DNA from: Datura wrightii | Taxonomy: Eukaryota > Streptophyta > Magnoliopsida > Solanales > Solanaceae | Direction: 5' to 3' | Length of the DNA stretch: 64,000 bases | Assembly (NCBI GenBank): GCA_035772735.1 | Contig: JASDFA010000016.1 | Span: 154,268,501 to 154,332,500, forward strand | In this document: one piece after another, positions 22,331 to 34,154 of the stretch | How positions within the stretch are numbered: the stretch's first letter is position 1 | Layout: each line of letters opens with the position of its first letter | Position numbers and translations under genes: made by a program | The notes under the pieces: model-generated | Told to the model about the DNA's origin: nothing | The model's database searches: none | Seen by the model: only the letters and a program-made list of their open reading frames with translations

Positions 22331-23800
22331 GCCTGATATGGGGCTGAGATACTATTGTAACCAATGTAGTTACATATAGGATAAGACACATCTTTGTGAA
22401 TGTTTAATAAGATAAAAATTTTCATCCATATAGGAGGATGTGTACCTCTACTTGACCTTCTCTGAGGTTGTAGTTCTTGAACTTTTGATGGTTGATTACT
22501 AGGATTAACAGACTCCATTATTTGATGATCACCATCTGTTGCAATATCAGTATCTAAATTTGCAACTGTTTCAGTGACTTTTGTATTTAGTATATCATCA
22601 TTAAGATGAATTGAGGGAATATCAGTAGACTGATGTCCTGAATCTGACCTCTCTATATATACAGGAAATTTTCCAACTAGAAACTGGTCTGTGTAATATG
22701 TCTCATGGAACATAGTTGAATTAGTTAGAGTATACAGAAAGATAGGTGACTTTTCTTTGTACAAATTTGAGAAAGAAAATACAGTTTCCTTAAATACCAC
22801 ATCCCTACTGACAAAAAACTCCTTTTGAAGTATATCATATAGAAAATAGCCTTTCTGTATCTTTGAATATCCCATCAATACTGCAGTTTTTGTTCTTGGT
22901 TGCATATTATCACTTTCAGTCAGATTCTTTGCAAAACATAGACAACCTAACACTCTTGGATGCTTTAGTGAAGGTTTTCTTTTGTATAATATTTCATTAG
23001 GCATTTCACTATTGAGGACACCACTAGGTAGTCTATTAATCAAATATGCAGCACTTAGTGCACACACTCCCCAGAATTTGATAGGAATTTTCTCTTGTAA
23101 TCTTATGACTCTTGTTACCTCTTATAAGTGTTTATGTTTTCTTCAGCCACTCCATTCTGCTGAGGAGTGTATAGACATGTCCTGTGGTGTAGAATTCCAA
23201 ACTGTTTGAACATAGATTCACACACCGAGTTCATAAATTTTTTTCCATTGTATGATCTTATAATCCTCACAGTTTTATCAAACTGAGTTCTTACAAAAAA
23301 TATAAACTCTTGAATAGAAACACATACATCAAACTTTTGTTTCAACAAAAAAAAATCTAACTCATTCTGCTAAAACCATCCACAACAGTGAGAAAGTATT
23401 TATTTCCATCAAAATTAGTAATCTTGTAGGGACCCCACAGATCTATATGAATCAAATCAAAACATTCTCTGCTCTTGATATAGCTAGTTGGAAATCTCAG
23501 TCTGGTCTATTTGGCTCTAGGACATACAGTACACTTGTTTACATGATCTGTAATATTTGACAAATTATCATAAATCAACTTCTTTAAAACTATAGGAGAG
23601 ACATGTCCTAGTATTTGATGCCAAAGTTCTAAACTTATTCTATCAACATTTTCTTCTTCAGAAGCACAATTCTTCACTACACAGGAACTTCCAAGATTCT
23701 CATTCTTCAAACTAGTCAACTTTTGTAGTAAAAGATATAATCCTCCTTGTTCTCTATCAATCTCCCTCACCTTGCTACTGTAGAGTTCCTAAAATACACA
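22330..23800 (-). pseudogene. copia integrase
   Basis: The zinc-binding part reads LWHQILGH and CTVCPRAK (23507-23640). The core reads FVRTQFDKTVRIIRSYNGKKF, where the family has SDNG (catalytic Asp replaced by Tyr), and TPQQNGVAEE with the catalytic Glu (23115-23348). The C-terminal side is open at 22330-23067 with YLINRLPSGVL, HPRVLGCLCFAKN and GYFLYDILQKEFFVSRDV. The piece between 23350 and 23510 has stops. Confidence 0.83.
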
Positions 23801-23902
23801 AAAATGAGGAAACAAATATGACTGAGCAACCCAACTCTTTAGTCACCTTGCTCACAGACATCAACTTAAACTTAAATTGAGGAATGTGAAATACATTGGT
23901 TA

Positions 23903-24166
23903 TCAAACTTCTAGTTGATATAGCACTTGACCCAAATGAGTGACCAAGAAAATGTCTCCATTAGGTAGATATACCTGTTTTGGACTATTTGGTATAATAA
24001 CTGACTCTGGTAGCAACATGTTAATATTGGACACCATATGATTTGTTGCTCCTGTGTCAATAATCCAACCCTCATTATTATCAAAAACAAGAAGAGCCTT
24101 ACCTGTTGTGTTTACTGCATTAGCCAAGTCAATGTCACTTTGATTTAATTGCTGGGATCCTAGCAT
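23903..24166 (-). pseudogene. copia protease
   Basis: Open stretch with WIIDTGATNHMVSN, the copia aspartic protease motif (DTGA near 24050-24060), then YLPNGDIF and VTHLGQVL. The catalytic Asp is intact. The flanks toward gag and integrase contain stops (23780-23900, 24167-24380). Confidence 0.82.
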
Positions 24167-25374
24167 TGAAGTATTTGATTATACTGCTCCTTTGTGAAAG
24201 TGCAGTTCTTCAACTGAGCACTCCATTGAGACATACTGCCTTGATGTTGAGTTCTTGTATCAGTACTTGTACTGGAAATATTAGTATTCAACCCATAATT
24301 GAACTCTTATTTCTGTACCTTTTTAGTAAATGGCACTTCAAATGACACATTATAAGTAGTATTAGTACCAATACCAGTTCCATATCATTTCTTCTTGGAT
24401 TTGAAATTAGCAGGATAGCCAATGATCATGTAGCACATCTCCTTGTTGTGTCCTTTGCACTTGCAGAACTCACACACTACATTGTAATATGGATTATTGC
24501 CCTTTCTGTATTTAGAGTTCCCTGCATACATTGTAGACTTTGAATATATAGCCATGGATTCCAAGCTATTGTTAGAGAGACCAGAAGAATTCATATTTAG
24601 ATCTTTAGAAGCAGCGACCATAGCCTTTTGTCCTTCATCTCCTACAATCATAGCATATGCTTGATTTATAATAGGAAGGGGATTCATGAGCAAGATTTGG
24701 CTTCTTGATTGTAGATAGGAATCATTGAGGCCCATCATGAACTAAAATAGCTTCTGTCTCTGCAAGAACTCCACAAAACTTTTAGACTTTTCAATATTAC
24801 ATCCTGGTGAGGGCACCAGAAGTTCGAACTCATCCCACAGATCCTTGAGCCTAGTGTAATATGTAGCTACACTAGTTGTTCCTTGATTTAACAGAGATAT
24901 TTCTTTATGCAAATTAATGTTCTCAATCCATCAACTCTGTCAAATCTTTCTTTGAGATCTTCCCACACATCAAGAGTTGTAGAGGCAAATACCACCCCTC
25001 CTAGCAGTACTTAGCTACAGAATTCATCAACCAAGAAAGTACTATTGCATTTACTCTCTACCATTGATACCACATTATTTCAAGAAAGTTTGCCTTCTTA
25101 GACGTACCATTTACCATCCCCATTTTTATTCCTTCCTAACAGATCTAGTCTCATGGACCTACTCCATACTGTATAATTTTCAGAACCGGTGAGTTGAAAA
25201 GATATGACACTAATCCCACTCACATCTGCAAGACTCAAAAATAATGGATGGTTTATAGTCCATACCTTGTCCAGTATTCAGTGACCGAATCCCATTTGTG
25301 CTCATTGAATGTTGATAATTTCCTCCATTGTTAAGATCTTGCGGTACAACAGTTTGCCCTTCGTTTGACCCCAT
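24167..25374 (-). pseudogene. copia gag
   Basis: The C-terminal part, open at 24385-24738, starts MMGLNDSYLQSRSQILLMNPLP and carries a CCHC zinc knuckle CEFCKCKGHNKEMC followed by GYPANFK. Upstream, the N-terminal part to the ATG at 25372-25374 is recognisable as copia gag by its position but has many stops. It would package the element RNA. Confidence 0.78.
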
Positions 25375-25493
25375 CTTGGGAAATTGAAGAACTTTTGATG
25401 ATTATCGCAGAAGTGAATCTTTTGCTAGAAACAATCTGCAGAAATCACTACTTGTTATAGCCAGATTTTTGCTAGAAACTTCTATCAAGTATG

Positions 25494-25505
25494 CCTCTAA
25501 TACCA
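25494..25505 (-). other. primer binding site of the copia element
   Basis: Minus-strand TGGTATTAGAGG directly at the LTR end, one base from the initiator-Met consensus. Confidence 0.8.
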
Positions 25506-25761
25506 TGAAATTATTCCTTCTTCAACTTGAAGAAAATTAACACATGGTATTCTTGGAGAGAATAGAAAGCATGAACAATTAGTAATAGGGAATTATATGA
25601 TTTTATTATCATTCAATGAATAATCATATCACATACATCCCTATATATAAGAATAGTATTATCTAGTATCTCTAGATGAATATTTATCCATTTCATAAGA
25701 CAGTTAACTGCTAAGGCAGTTAATTAACTACGTTTTGAAAGTCTAACAACTATAACTAACA
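25506..25761 (-). repeat. 5' LTR of the copia element
   Basis: The inner end TGAAATTATT joins the primer site. The outer end is uncertain because no second LTR exists: minus-strand TGTTAGTTATAG at 25761 is the best TG start, but TGTAGTGTCC near 25783 is possible. A minus-strand TATA-like TTATATATAG lies at 25641-25650. Confidence 0.65.
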
Positions 25762-26995
25762 TAATAGAAATATGGACACTACACTCTTCTTCTTCATTTA
25801 TCACTTCAGCACCTTTTTCATCCATCTTCATCCTTTGTCATCTAACACCTTAGCTTTAAATCCTTGTGTCAAATCCGTTTCTTAATTTTCCTATCAGCTG
25901 TGGGAAATTGCAATCAGTAGATACTCTGCTACTAGTCATTAAAATGGGTTGCAGGGATATTATTTAATTATATGCTAACCAACAATGGGAACTGTTACTC
26001 CAATTTGATTAATGATTGCATGTCTAAATCTAGGAATATAATCCTCCACTAAATCACACACCTACAATGAAGCCAATGAAGTAGCAAAGCAAATTAAAGA
26101 TGCATGCAACTTGAATTAATGTTTTTGAGAACTTAAAAGATCTATATGTTCCCTCCAACTTTTGACAATAACTATATAGGTACGAGTATGTAATACTCCA
26201 TCATTTTATTTTAATTGCTACGTATATTAAAAATAGTTGTTTCAAAATATTTATCAATATAAACAATTAAGAAAAAACTAATTGTTTCTTTTTTTAAAAA
26301 ATTTACCCTTTAATATTATTTATTTTAGAATTGAAATACACGTAAATAAATAAAAATTAAATATAATATGAATAGTCAAGTTACACTTATAATTAATTTT
26401 TCTTTAAAAAAAATTATATAAATTTTATCATGACAATTAAAATAAAATGAAAGGAGAATATATTAGTAGTATCTTTATTTATTTCAAAATTGAAATACAG
26501 TTTGTGAGTATCTAATCAAAGTATCAGCATTATTGGAGATAATGTTGGACGATAAGTAAGATCATCATAGCAATAAATGCCAGGAAAGAATTGGACAAAA
26601 ATAAAATAATTACAAGCAATTATTTATTACAATTTTAGTTGGATATTTTTGGCAACTCGTTCAAAGGTCTAAACAGAGACGTGAAATGGGAGCCCCCAAA
26701 TCCATATATATCATCATTATAAGCTTAAGACCAAAATTAATTGCTTTATGGCAGGGATTGCATATCGGAAAGATATAAAAAGCTATTTCGATTATAAATT
26801 GAGATAGATTCCACCGAGATAATTAATTAATTAGTTTAAATAACTAATACTTGCGAAATCATATTAAGTTATTACTAACTTATTTTGATACTAATAAATT
26901 GGCATCATATCACAAACGCATTTATTTATTTGTAATTGGTCATTCAAGTTAAGAAAGACTCATCAAAATTAGTGGAAACAACCACTAATATTTGT

Positions 26996-27080
26996 ATAGG
27001 ATAGACTGTATTTATTATATTCCTTGGGTACGATCCTTCTTCGTACCCTGTCAATGCGGGATGCTTTATGCACCCAGTTG
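26996..27080 (+). repeat. degraded SINE 3' end (TS-like)
   Basis: Landmarks in order: ATAGACTGTA, TTCCTTGGGTACGATCC, CGTACCCTGTCAATGCGGGA, TGCTTTATGCACCC, then a T-run. This matches the 3' half of the Solanaceae TS SINE as I recall it. The 5' pol III promoter half is not recognisable. Confidence 0.5.
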
Positions 27081-27974
27081 TCCTTTTTTCAAATTGTATT
27101 TTTAAAAGTCCTAAACATAAGATTGGTTCACATTATTATAAGTACAATTTTATTCAATGTGTAAATATTTCTTAAAGATAAAATCTTAATCACTTTTAAA
27201 TTTTTAAATATTAATAATTTTTATATATTTCAAATAAGAAACGATTTAATACATGTAATTTATTTAATTTAAAATCTTAAATATTTTAAAAAGTTATTGA
27301 ATAACTATATTTTCAAGTGTGAACTCTATTTTTGAAAGGATAAAAAGGTGAATAGTTTTCGCTATGAGGCTTCATACTTTAAATATTTAATAAGAACTTA
27401 ATTTTAAACTTTTCATTTTACCCTTTATAAGATGATTTTAGTTTTTCTTTCTTTCTTTCTTTCTCTCTTAATCTATGTGTCTAGTCAAACATCTTCACAT
27501 AAATTGAAATAAAAGAAATAGTATAAATTTAACTAAAGAAAGTGAATAACAAGAGTACTCGATTAATTGAAGCAACTTAAAGTATATTGTGTTTCTATTT
27601 TTTGTATTATATAATTTTTTCTAAAAAGAAGAAGAAGAAGAATTAGAGGAAGGAATTAACATATTAATGCATTATAAAATTATACTGTTCAATTTATTTT
27701 CTCGTATCGTGATTTAAAAACTTGTGATGGATAATTAGTTACTTAAAATAAATAAAGGATTAATATAAATTAAGTAAATTGTAATTGATCTTAAAATCAT
27801 GAATATTAAGGCTTTTAATATAGTCCAAATAAAGAAAATTCTGAGAAGCAAAATTTAATCAATTTTAAAATATTAAATATCAGGATTTCTTACCTTTTAC
27901 AAGTAAAGATTTAATAACTTTAACTTTAATTAATTTTAAGATTCTAAATATTAGCATAATAAGTAAATGATAAT

Positions 27975-27979
27975 TTATT
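27975..27979. repeat. target-site duplication of B, left (TTATT)
   Basis: TTATT directly before the LTR start; the same five bases at 37447-37451 after the other LTR. Confidence 0.85.
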
Positions 27980-30900
27980 TGTCATGCCCCACCTTGGGAG
28001 GCATGACTGGCACCTAATGCCACACTGAAATCTGGGTTGATCTGGCTGGGCATAGGCACCTCTGGTGCCTACCAGCGACTCAAATCAAGAAACAAACTTT
28101 TATATCTCGGCCATAAACACAGCCTCAGGCCGACAAGGCCATGCAACACCTGTAAAAGAAAACAGCTAACCCAGCCAACATAACAATAATAGGGATCATA
28201 TGCGTGCCGACAACACCACCATGCTGTCTAGTTATAACAGAAATGAAAACAAGCAGCTATACTAGGCCTCACAAGGCCAACACATAAAACAAGACATATA
28301 TGAGCCCCACACGACCAACAACAATCAACTAACTGAATGCTATCATCTGCAAGCCTATAGGAGTAAAAATACTAGTCGGAACGGGGCTCCGGCATACTCA
28401 AATACTATGCAAATAAAAGACAGATACACCTCTACAACCTGACAACTCCAAATGAAAGGAGCTGGCCAATCTGCTGACTCTGAATAGCTGCTTGGAGATC
28501 TTACAATCTGTCTGTCTAAACCTGCAAGCAAGTATGCAGCCCCCATAGTTGGGCGTCAGTACAATATGTACCGAATATGTAAGGAAGTAACTAAAAGCTG
28601 AACAGAGGCTGATAAAGACTAAAAATAAGTAGCAAGAAGGGGAAAAATATAACTTGTAAACTTTCCTATTCATAACCTGCATTCAGTAAATCACTACACG
28701 TATATGAGTTGAAACTGCACGACTACACATTCATAGGCTATAGCAAATAAGCAAGTATTCAAACAAGAACCTAACCTGGCCCCCATAAGCCTGGAAGGTG
28801 TAAGCAACATAGAAATAACCTACCGGGTCCTCCATAAGCCCCGGTAAGTACAATACAATCTATATACTCCTATCCAGGTTCCTATGATTCTATTGGTACT
28901 ATAGTCAACCTACTTGTCTTTTGGGTTCGCATCTGAGCCTGTTTGACTCCTATAACTGTGTCTGAGCCCGGTGGGCTCTAGTAAATGCACCCTGGGAACA
29001 AAAGTCTAGATGCAGGGTTAGAGATGCCGATACGGCATAAGAATAAAAGCCTATTCATGGATGGACTGTAATATGGCCATTATGCTTGAATATAGTCGCT
29101 TGAGACAACATATAGCTCCTAGGAGGGATCAATAGCCCCGTAGGCGATGATATCATCATATAAATCCTTTGAGCAATTAATAGCTCCGCAGGCGATGAAA
29201 AAGTTAGCAACCCTAAAGTTGGTCATGCCTGCCGCGCGTGAGGGATGCTGGGCGCATGCCCATGCCGGCCGTGCGCGAGGGACGCTCAATGGAAGGCTAT
29301 CCTAGGTGGGGTTAATCCCAACTAATATACTGCATCTTAGTATCAATCTAGCCACTCAAAAGGCATATATGGCTCTTAAGTCCTAATGCGACAACTACTA
29401 GCCCCTAGGATAGTTTGTATAGCTGCCAACAGGTGCACCCCACGTGCCTACATCTGATCAAGGGATCCTGGCAGTGATCATATTCTCTAATGGTCTAGAC
29501 CAAATAGGGCGAGATCTTGAGTGGCCTAAACGATACTCTGAATGTCATGCTAGGAAAATGATAGCTCATACGCGAATTGTAAGGTCACAGATAATCAACT
29601 ACTTAGTTCCCTTACTTAGAGCAACTGTAGGACTATTGCTGATCGGGGATGCTCCTGAGCAGTCGGCCCTAACCTTCTACAGGTGGCTTATTATAATTCT
29701 TAGCCTGAAGGTAATCTTGTACTACAATGGTTCTACTCCCTTAGACCTTAACTTGATCTTTTCAGATTTCATATATCTTCTCCGGCAATTTCTAACCTTA
29801 TAGGTAAGTTTATCTGGACTTAGCCACTCATGGCAACCTGTACCTGAGTATCTTATAAGAGCAGGCTGGGGCGTTGGCCCCGCATTCAACTACTAATAAG
29901 GTTTCCTTCTTAGGGCACCCATGGGTCTATCTGACTTGTACAACTAGGATGGCTTCCTGAGCGACCTGTATGACAAGCACTAAGTCGACTGAAACTAACA
30001 GTCACTGGCGGTAGCTAATTAGATGGCAGGTTGTCACTCAGCTCCCTAGGCAACCCTGGTGCCACTGACTCTAAAGTATGACCATCCTATCCACATTCTG
30101 TCTTGGAGACATCAAGGTACGCCAACGACCTTTGGGCTAACTTTACTGACAATACAGGCGTCAAACTGAAAGTTATATCTCTCGGCTGCGCCCGATGCTA
30201 TCCAACTTACCAAACCAGTCCCAATAATAACCATAACCTTCTAAGGCCTTGGCATGACTACAAAACATTAGAATTCTACTAATATAGTGAACAGAAGGAT
30301 AGAGTAGTTTCTATGACACTCCTAGAGTGAGTCACACTTAACATACTCTTTCTCGACGAGAGATACTGCAATATACTCTCAAAAAGGTCTTTTAGCAGCT
30401 ACGCACAATATATATATAATCATATTCTACTGGCAACAGCTAATCACAACATATATAATCCTTATCAACTAGCCACAGCTAATTACAACGTACAGGATCG
30501 TTGTCTCTGTTCAAGAACATTGGTCGTATCATTATACGACGAGAATAACTTGCTGAAGTGATAAGCCTTGACATACCTCGAATGTCGATTCTTATTTATT
30601 CGATTAGTTTCAACCTGTAGCCGGTGATTCCATTCGATTGCGGCCTTTATACTGAGAAAATAACTATAACTTCAATAGTAGGAACCGACGAATAACAATA
30701 TCTTTTAGTAGGGTTAACTGTAACTTCAACTCCATTTTATTTGACTGAAAACTTGTAATTTCTTGAAAGTTTAAAAGGGATAAATTCTTACCTATTGCCT
30801 GCGGCCATTTAGAATCCAATATGGAGCAATTCCGACAACCTTTACTCGGCGGGGTTACGGTGTACCAGGCGAATTTTCAAGAAATAACTCCGCAGAGATG

Positions 30901-31388
30901 CTTCTCATAGGCCTAGAACTTGTTACCCGAAGTTAATTTGCGTTTGGATGGCATTTGACGGCGTAATTTGATGGAATTTGGATAAAAGTTGCATTTTCTC
31001 TCTATTCTCGGTCCAGGGTCTGTTGATGAATGATTTAAATCATCAAGAAGGGGCTTTATATAGTAATAGGACGGTGTCAGGGTGGGGTGTGGCGCGCCAC
31101 CCGTAGCGCCAAAACACGGGCACGACGCACCGCCCATTGCGTTGAGGAAGAGGTGCAACGCTCCACCCATTGCACTGAGGAAGAGGCGCAACGTGCCGGT
31201 CCTTGCATCAGGGGTGTGGCGCAACGCGGCACCTAGGGCACCCTACCTTGGGCTTCAGCCTCCTACTCGCCCAATTCCGTACTTGTTCGTTCATTTCCCG
31301 AGCCTTTTTTCGTATGCGTCGCACTCTAAAACTCTCGACATACATACGAACATATCGACTAAATGATGGTGACTTATGGGGTGTAACA
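27980..31388 (-). repeat. 3' LTR of B
   Basis: 3409 bp, TGTCATGCCCCACC to GGGGTGTAACA. Homologous to 34155-37446 and to the E2 LTR. The plus-strand open frame at 29444-29803 is antisense, broken in the other LTR copy, and probably accidental. Confidence 0.88.
31054..31063 (-). promoter_or_regulatory. putative TATA box, B 3' LTR
   Basis: Minus-strand CTATATAAAG, matched at 37146-37155. Downstream on the minus strand are no obvious other signals; just upstream (31083-31260) lies a GC-rich stretch with GAGGAAGAGGCGCAACG-type repeats. Confidence 0.5.
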
Positions 31389-31402
31389 TCATCCCCCCTA
31401 GG
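31389..31402 (-). other. polypurine tract of B
   Basis: Minus-strand TAGGGGGGATGA directly before TGTTACACCCC. Confidence 0.8.
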
Positions 31403-34138
31403 AACGTTCGTCCTTGAATGTAATCCTTAGGCTTAAAGGACTCAACTCTTTTAACTGATACCAGAAAAATTTTGGTAGGGTCCCCAGAAAAGTCCAACAC
31501 AGGCGTCTCACAGAATGTTACTTGAAACTGAAACATAGCTCTGCCACATATATATATATATAAACAACTGATAATAATAGAAACAAAATCAACTGTATAT
31601 TATCTGAAACTATCTTGCCTTAGCTTAAATTGTCTAAGTCTGTATACTATCGTCGTCGGTCCTAGAACAACTGAAACTATCCAAACTTCGCATCATTCAT
31701 AATTTTTCAACTCATTTCTTCTATATTTTTGTCCCCCATGATACTCTACAACTCTGGTTCTCAAGATGGCTCCTATAACTATTGGAGTCTCTCCGTGGAA
31801 CAGTGCTTCTGTACCTTGAGTATCCCCAATTGGATCAATCCGAGACAAGGTCTTCTACGTGCTTGCATAGTCTTGGTGAACAAGTCCTAGCCCCGAAGGT
31901 ACCTTTTTCTCACAGGCCACTTGGCTGATCTTTCAAAGGGTCGGGTACAACTTAGTGAATCTAGGGCTGGGCTTTCCCTTCTTATCAGATCTCATAAGAG
32001 GTTCTCAGGAACACCTAGTCGTTGCTTCAATCCTTAATTCACTATGCCATACGTTAGAGTAAGACTCCCAATGGCCTTGGGTTGCCAGTACATCTTTTTC
32101 GGTGAGTTTAACTTCCTTCGTCTGACTAATGTATTAGTATGCCCGGTTCAACTACCCTCGAATTTACCCACTTCAGGTCATCATATAGGGGCCTACATTT
32201 TTGCCCATAACATATCTCCAAGCATCTGAATCATGTGCTTTGCTTGGCTTTTTTTTTTGGTGATGAGAATCTGTACTTAAATTAACATGTGCCCCAATAT
32301 ATTCTAATAGCTTCCTAGAACCTACATGTGAGTTGTGCCTCTCTCGTAGAATTTATTAGATACTGGGGCTCCACGTAGCCAAACTACTTAAACATTTAAT
32401 TCGGCATAATGTTTAGATAAAACATAATTCCATTTGGCGAGACATAAGTTGATCTCGTTAGCCTTTCTACACTGACTCGAATAAGGTCAATTTACACCTG
32501 GTATGAGGTAACCCTATAACTATAATCATATTGATTACTCTCCACTTCCTTACAGGCATGGCCATCTCCTGAATTGGCCTGCTCGGTTCCTTCTATCCAG
32601 CCTTCCCTGGATGGTCATTGGAGCTCTGTGCTACAACTTGACAGTTTCTTTCTTCTCCTAATACCATCAGTAGATCTCCTTCATAACCTGATGCATTTTT
32701 GTCAAACCCAAGAGGAGGGAATAACAAACATGGTATACCTTGATACAATCTACTAACGAAGCCCAGCCACATTTAGGATGCAGAGTCGACCTCTGAGTCT
32801 CAAGACTCTGTCCCCTACTATCTCACAGGCGGACGACTCCTGCTGGGCCTTGTCTCTGAGCTGCACTAGGATAGGGTCTCCATACCATCACTCCTTAACC
32901 TCCCTAACTAAAGGTGGTACCGCCACATTCTAGGTCACAATCTCACTTCCCTTTAAATGTCATCCTGATGCTCATTCCTCGACATTCAGTTGCGATTCCA
33001 AGCTCTATTAGCCTGCTATAACCTAGGGATGGTTCTGTTCTCCTTCCAAGATTGATGTTTATGTCTTGATCTTACTTCTATAAGATGAAAATTGGAGTTC
33101 GTACCCCACACACCATACTAGCAAGGATACTACTGGCTAAGTATACCGACCTGTATCCTTCTGACCCACACTCGGACCAATCTCATTCATATAGTCTCTC
33201 TGTCCTTCGTCATAATAGACTAGGGCCATCGCCATTATTCTGTTGGTATATTCTACCGTCATTAGCATACTGCGGTGGAATCTGCCTATTTCTGACCTAA
33301 GCTTTGCTATTGCTAGGGGTTTATCACTTATGGACTCTCACACGTACTTGAGTGCTACTGGAAATCTTATCTGCCTTCCTAATTTACTACCGTGAGGGTC
33401 AAGTTAACTTTGTAAACACTAGGGGTCTCAACCACTTTCTAATCCTTCTCGGAGTCAACAATTCTAGCCCTTTTGATTATTTATTTTGGGAAACATGGCA
33501 TTGATACTTACGCTTTCTGTTGTACTGAAAGAACAAATTGGGAAGTAGGAAATGACTCATTCTATAATGGGGCTAAGGCATGGAATTCAACAACTCTAAA
33601 GGCTAGAGGTACAAACCTCGCACAATCCTTCGTGTATTTCAGGTAATCCAACATTAATTGTCATCCTTGTCTAATTCTAGATGTCTACTAAGTAAGCCAA
33701 CTCATATATATACTATACACTTGACCTCCTATTCTGAGGCTGAAGAAGGAATTGGGGACAATGCTGGCATATCTATTACCTTATCAGATTTTGGGTGCCC
33801 CTGGAGGATGCCAGGGGAGATTAAAAAGACATCTGCTTCCGCCTTCAGGCTGATTTTCTCCCAGCTATGTCCCCTCATTGGTGCCTTCTCCTACTGTTGT
33901 AGCAAACTTACGGCTGGCTGGAGTCTGTCTTATATCAAATATTACTCTAGACAGACATAACAATCAAAGCTTCGGGATTCAACTCTATACAACTAGGCTC
34001 TATAGCACAATCTGAGAAGAAGGAAGGGTAACGATACTATCATGCCCCGTAGCCTCCTGTTTATAAAAGGTGGTGCACAACACATTTATAAACAAGACTC
34101 TACTAAACACGGCTTGCAGACTCCCTGGGATACGACCT
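31403..34138 (-). pseudogene. B interior: heavily decayed pol remnant
   Basis: No long frame survives. On the minus strand 31780-32010 still reads pieces like KGKPSPRF, ISQVACEKK and VPSGLGLVH, an integrase C-terminal module. The region 32510-32900 resembles the integrase zinc-binding and linker region. Near 34000-34138 lies the leader, with text shared with D (14368-14500). RT and protease motifs are not visible. The 2.7-kb length shows that most of a normal 5-kb interior is missing. Confidence 0.6.
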
Positions 34139-34150
34139 GCACTGATACCA
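34139..34150 (-). other. primer binding site of B
   Basis: Minus-strand TGGTATCAGTGC, four bases inside the LTR end, initiator-Met type with one change. Confidence 0.82.
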
Positions 34151-34154
34151 AGTT

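Larger units (their letters stand above)
20967..25761 (-). mobile_element. Ty1/copia element, 3' end deleted
   Basis: Minus-strand order from the right: LTR, Met primer site, gag with zinc knuckle, protease, integrase, RT, RNase H. This is the copia order. RNase H is cut at 20967 and no 3' LTR or polypurine tract is present. Its neighbour on the left is the truncated 3' LTR of D, so one deletion or recombination may have removed both ends. Confidence 0.88.
25762..27979. other. AT-rich unassigned DNA with repeat unit copy 1
   Basis: No coding region recognised. From about 26840 the sequence matches 37925-39440 (same order of landmarks: AAGACTCATCAAAATTAGTG, SINE-like 3' end, AAAAAGGTGAAT, GAAGAAGAAG run, GATAATTA block). 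The right end continues at 37452 after element B. It may be LTR or leader sequence of the Tat/Ogre-like gag at 39908-40897; that is inference. Confidence 0.55.

Noticed and set aside
29444..29803. 119-residue plus-strand open frame inside the B 3' LTR, similar to a frame at 35669-35914
   Set aside because: Both are antisense to the element and similar only because LTRs are copies; the second copy is broken by stops upstream and no motif is recognisable.
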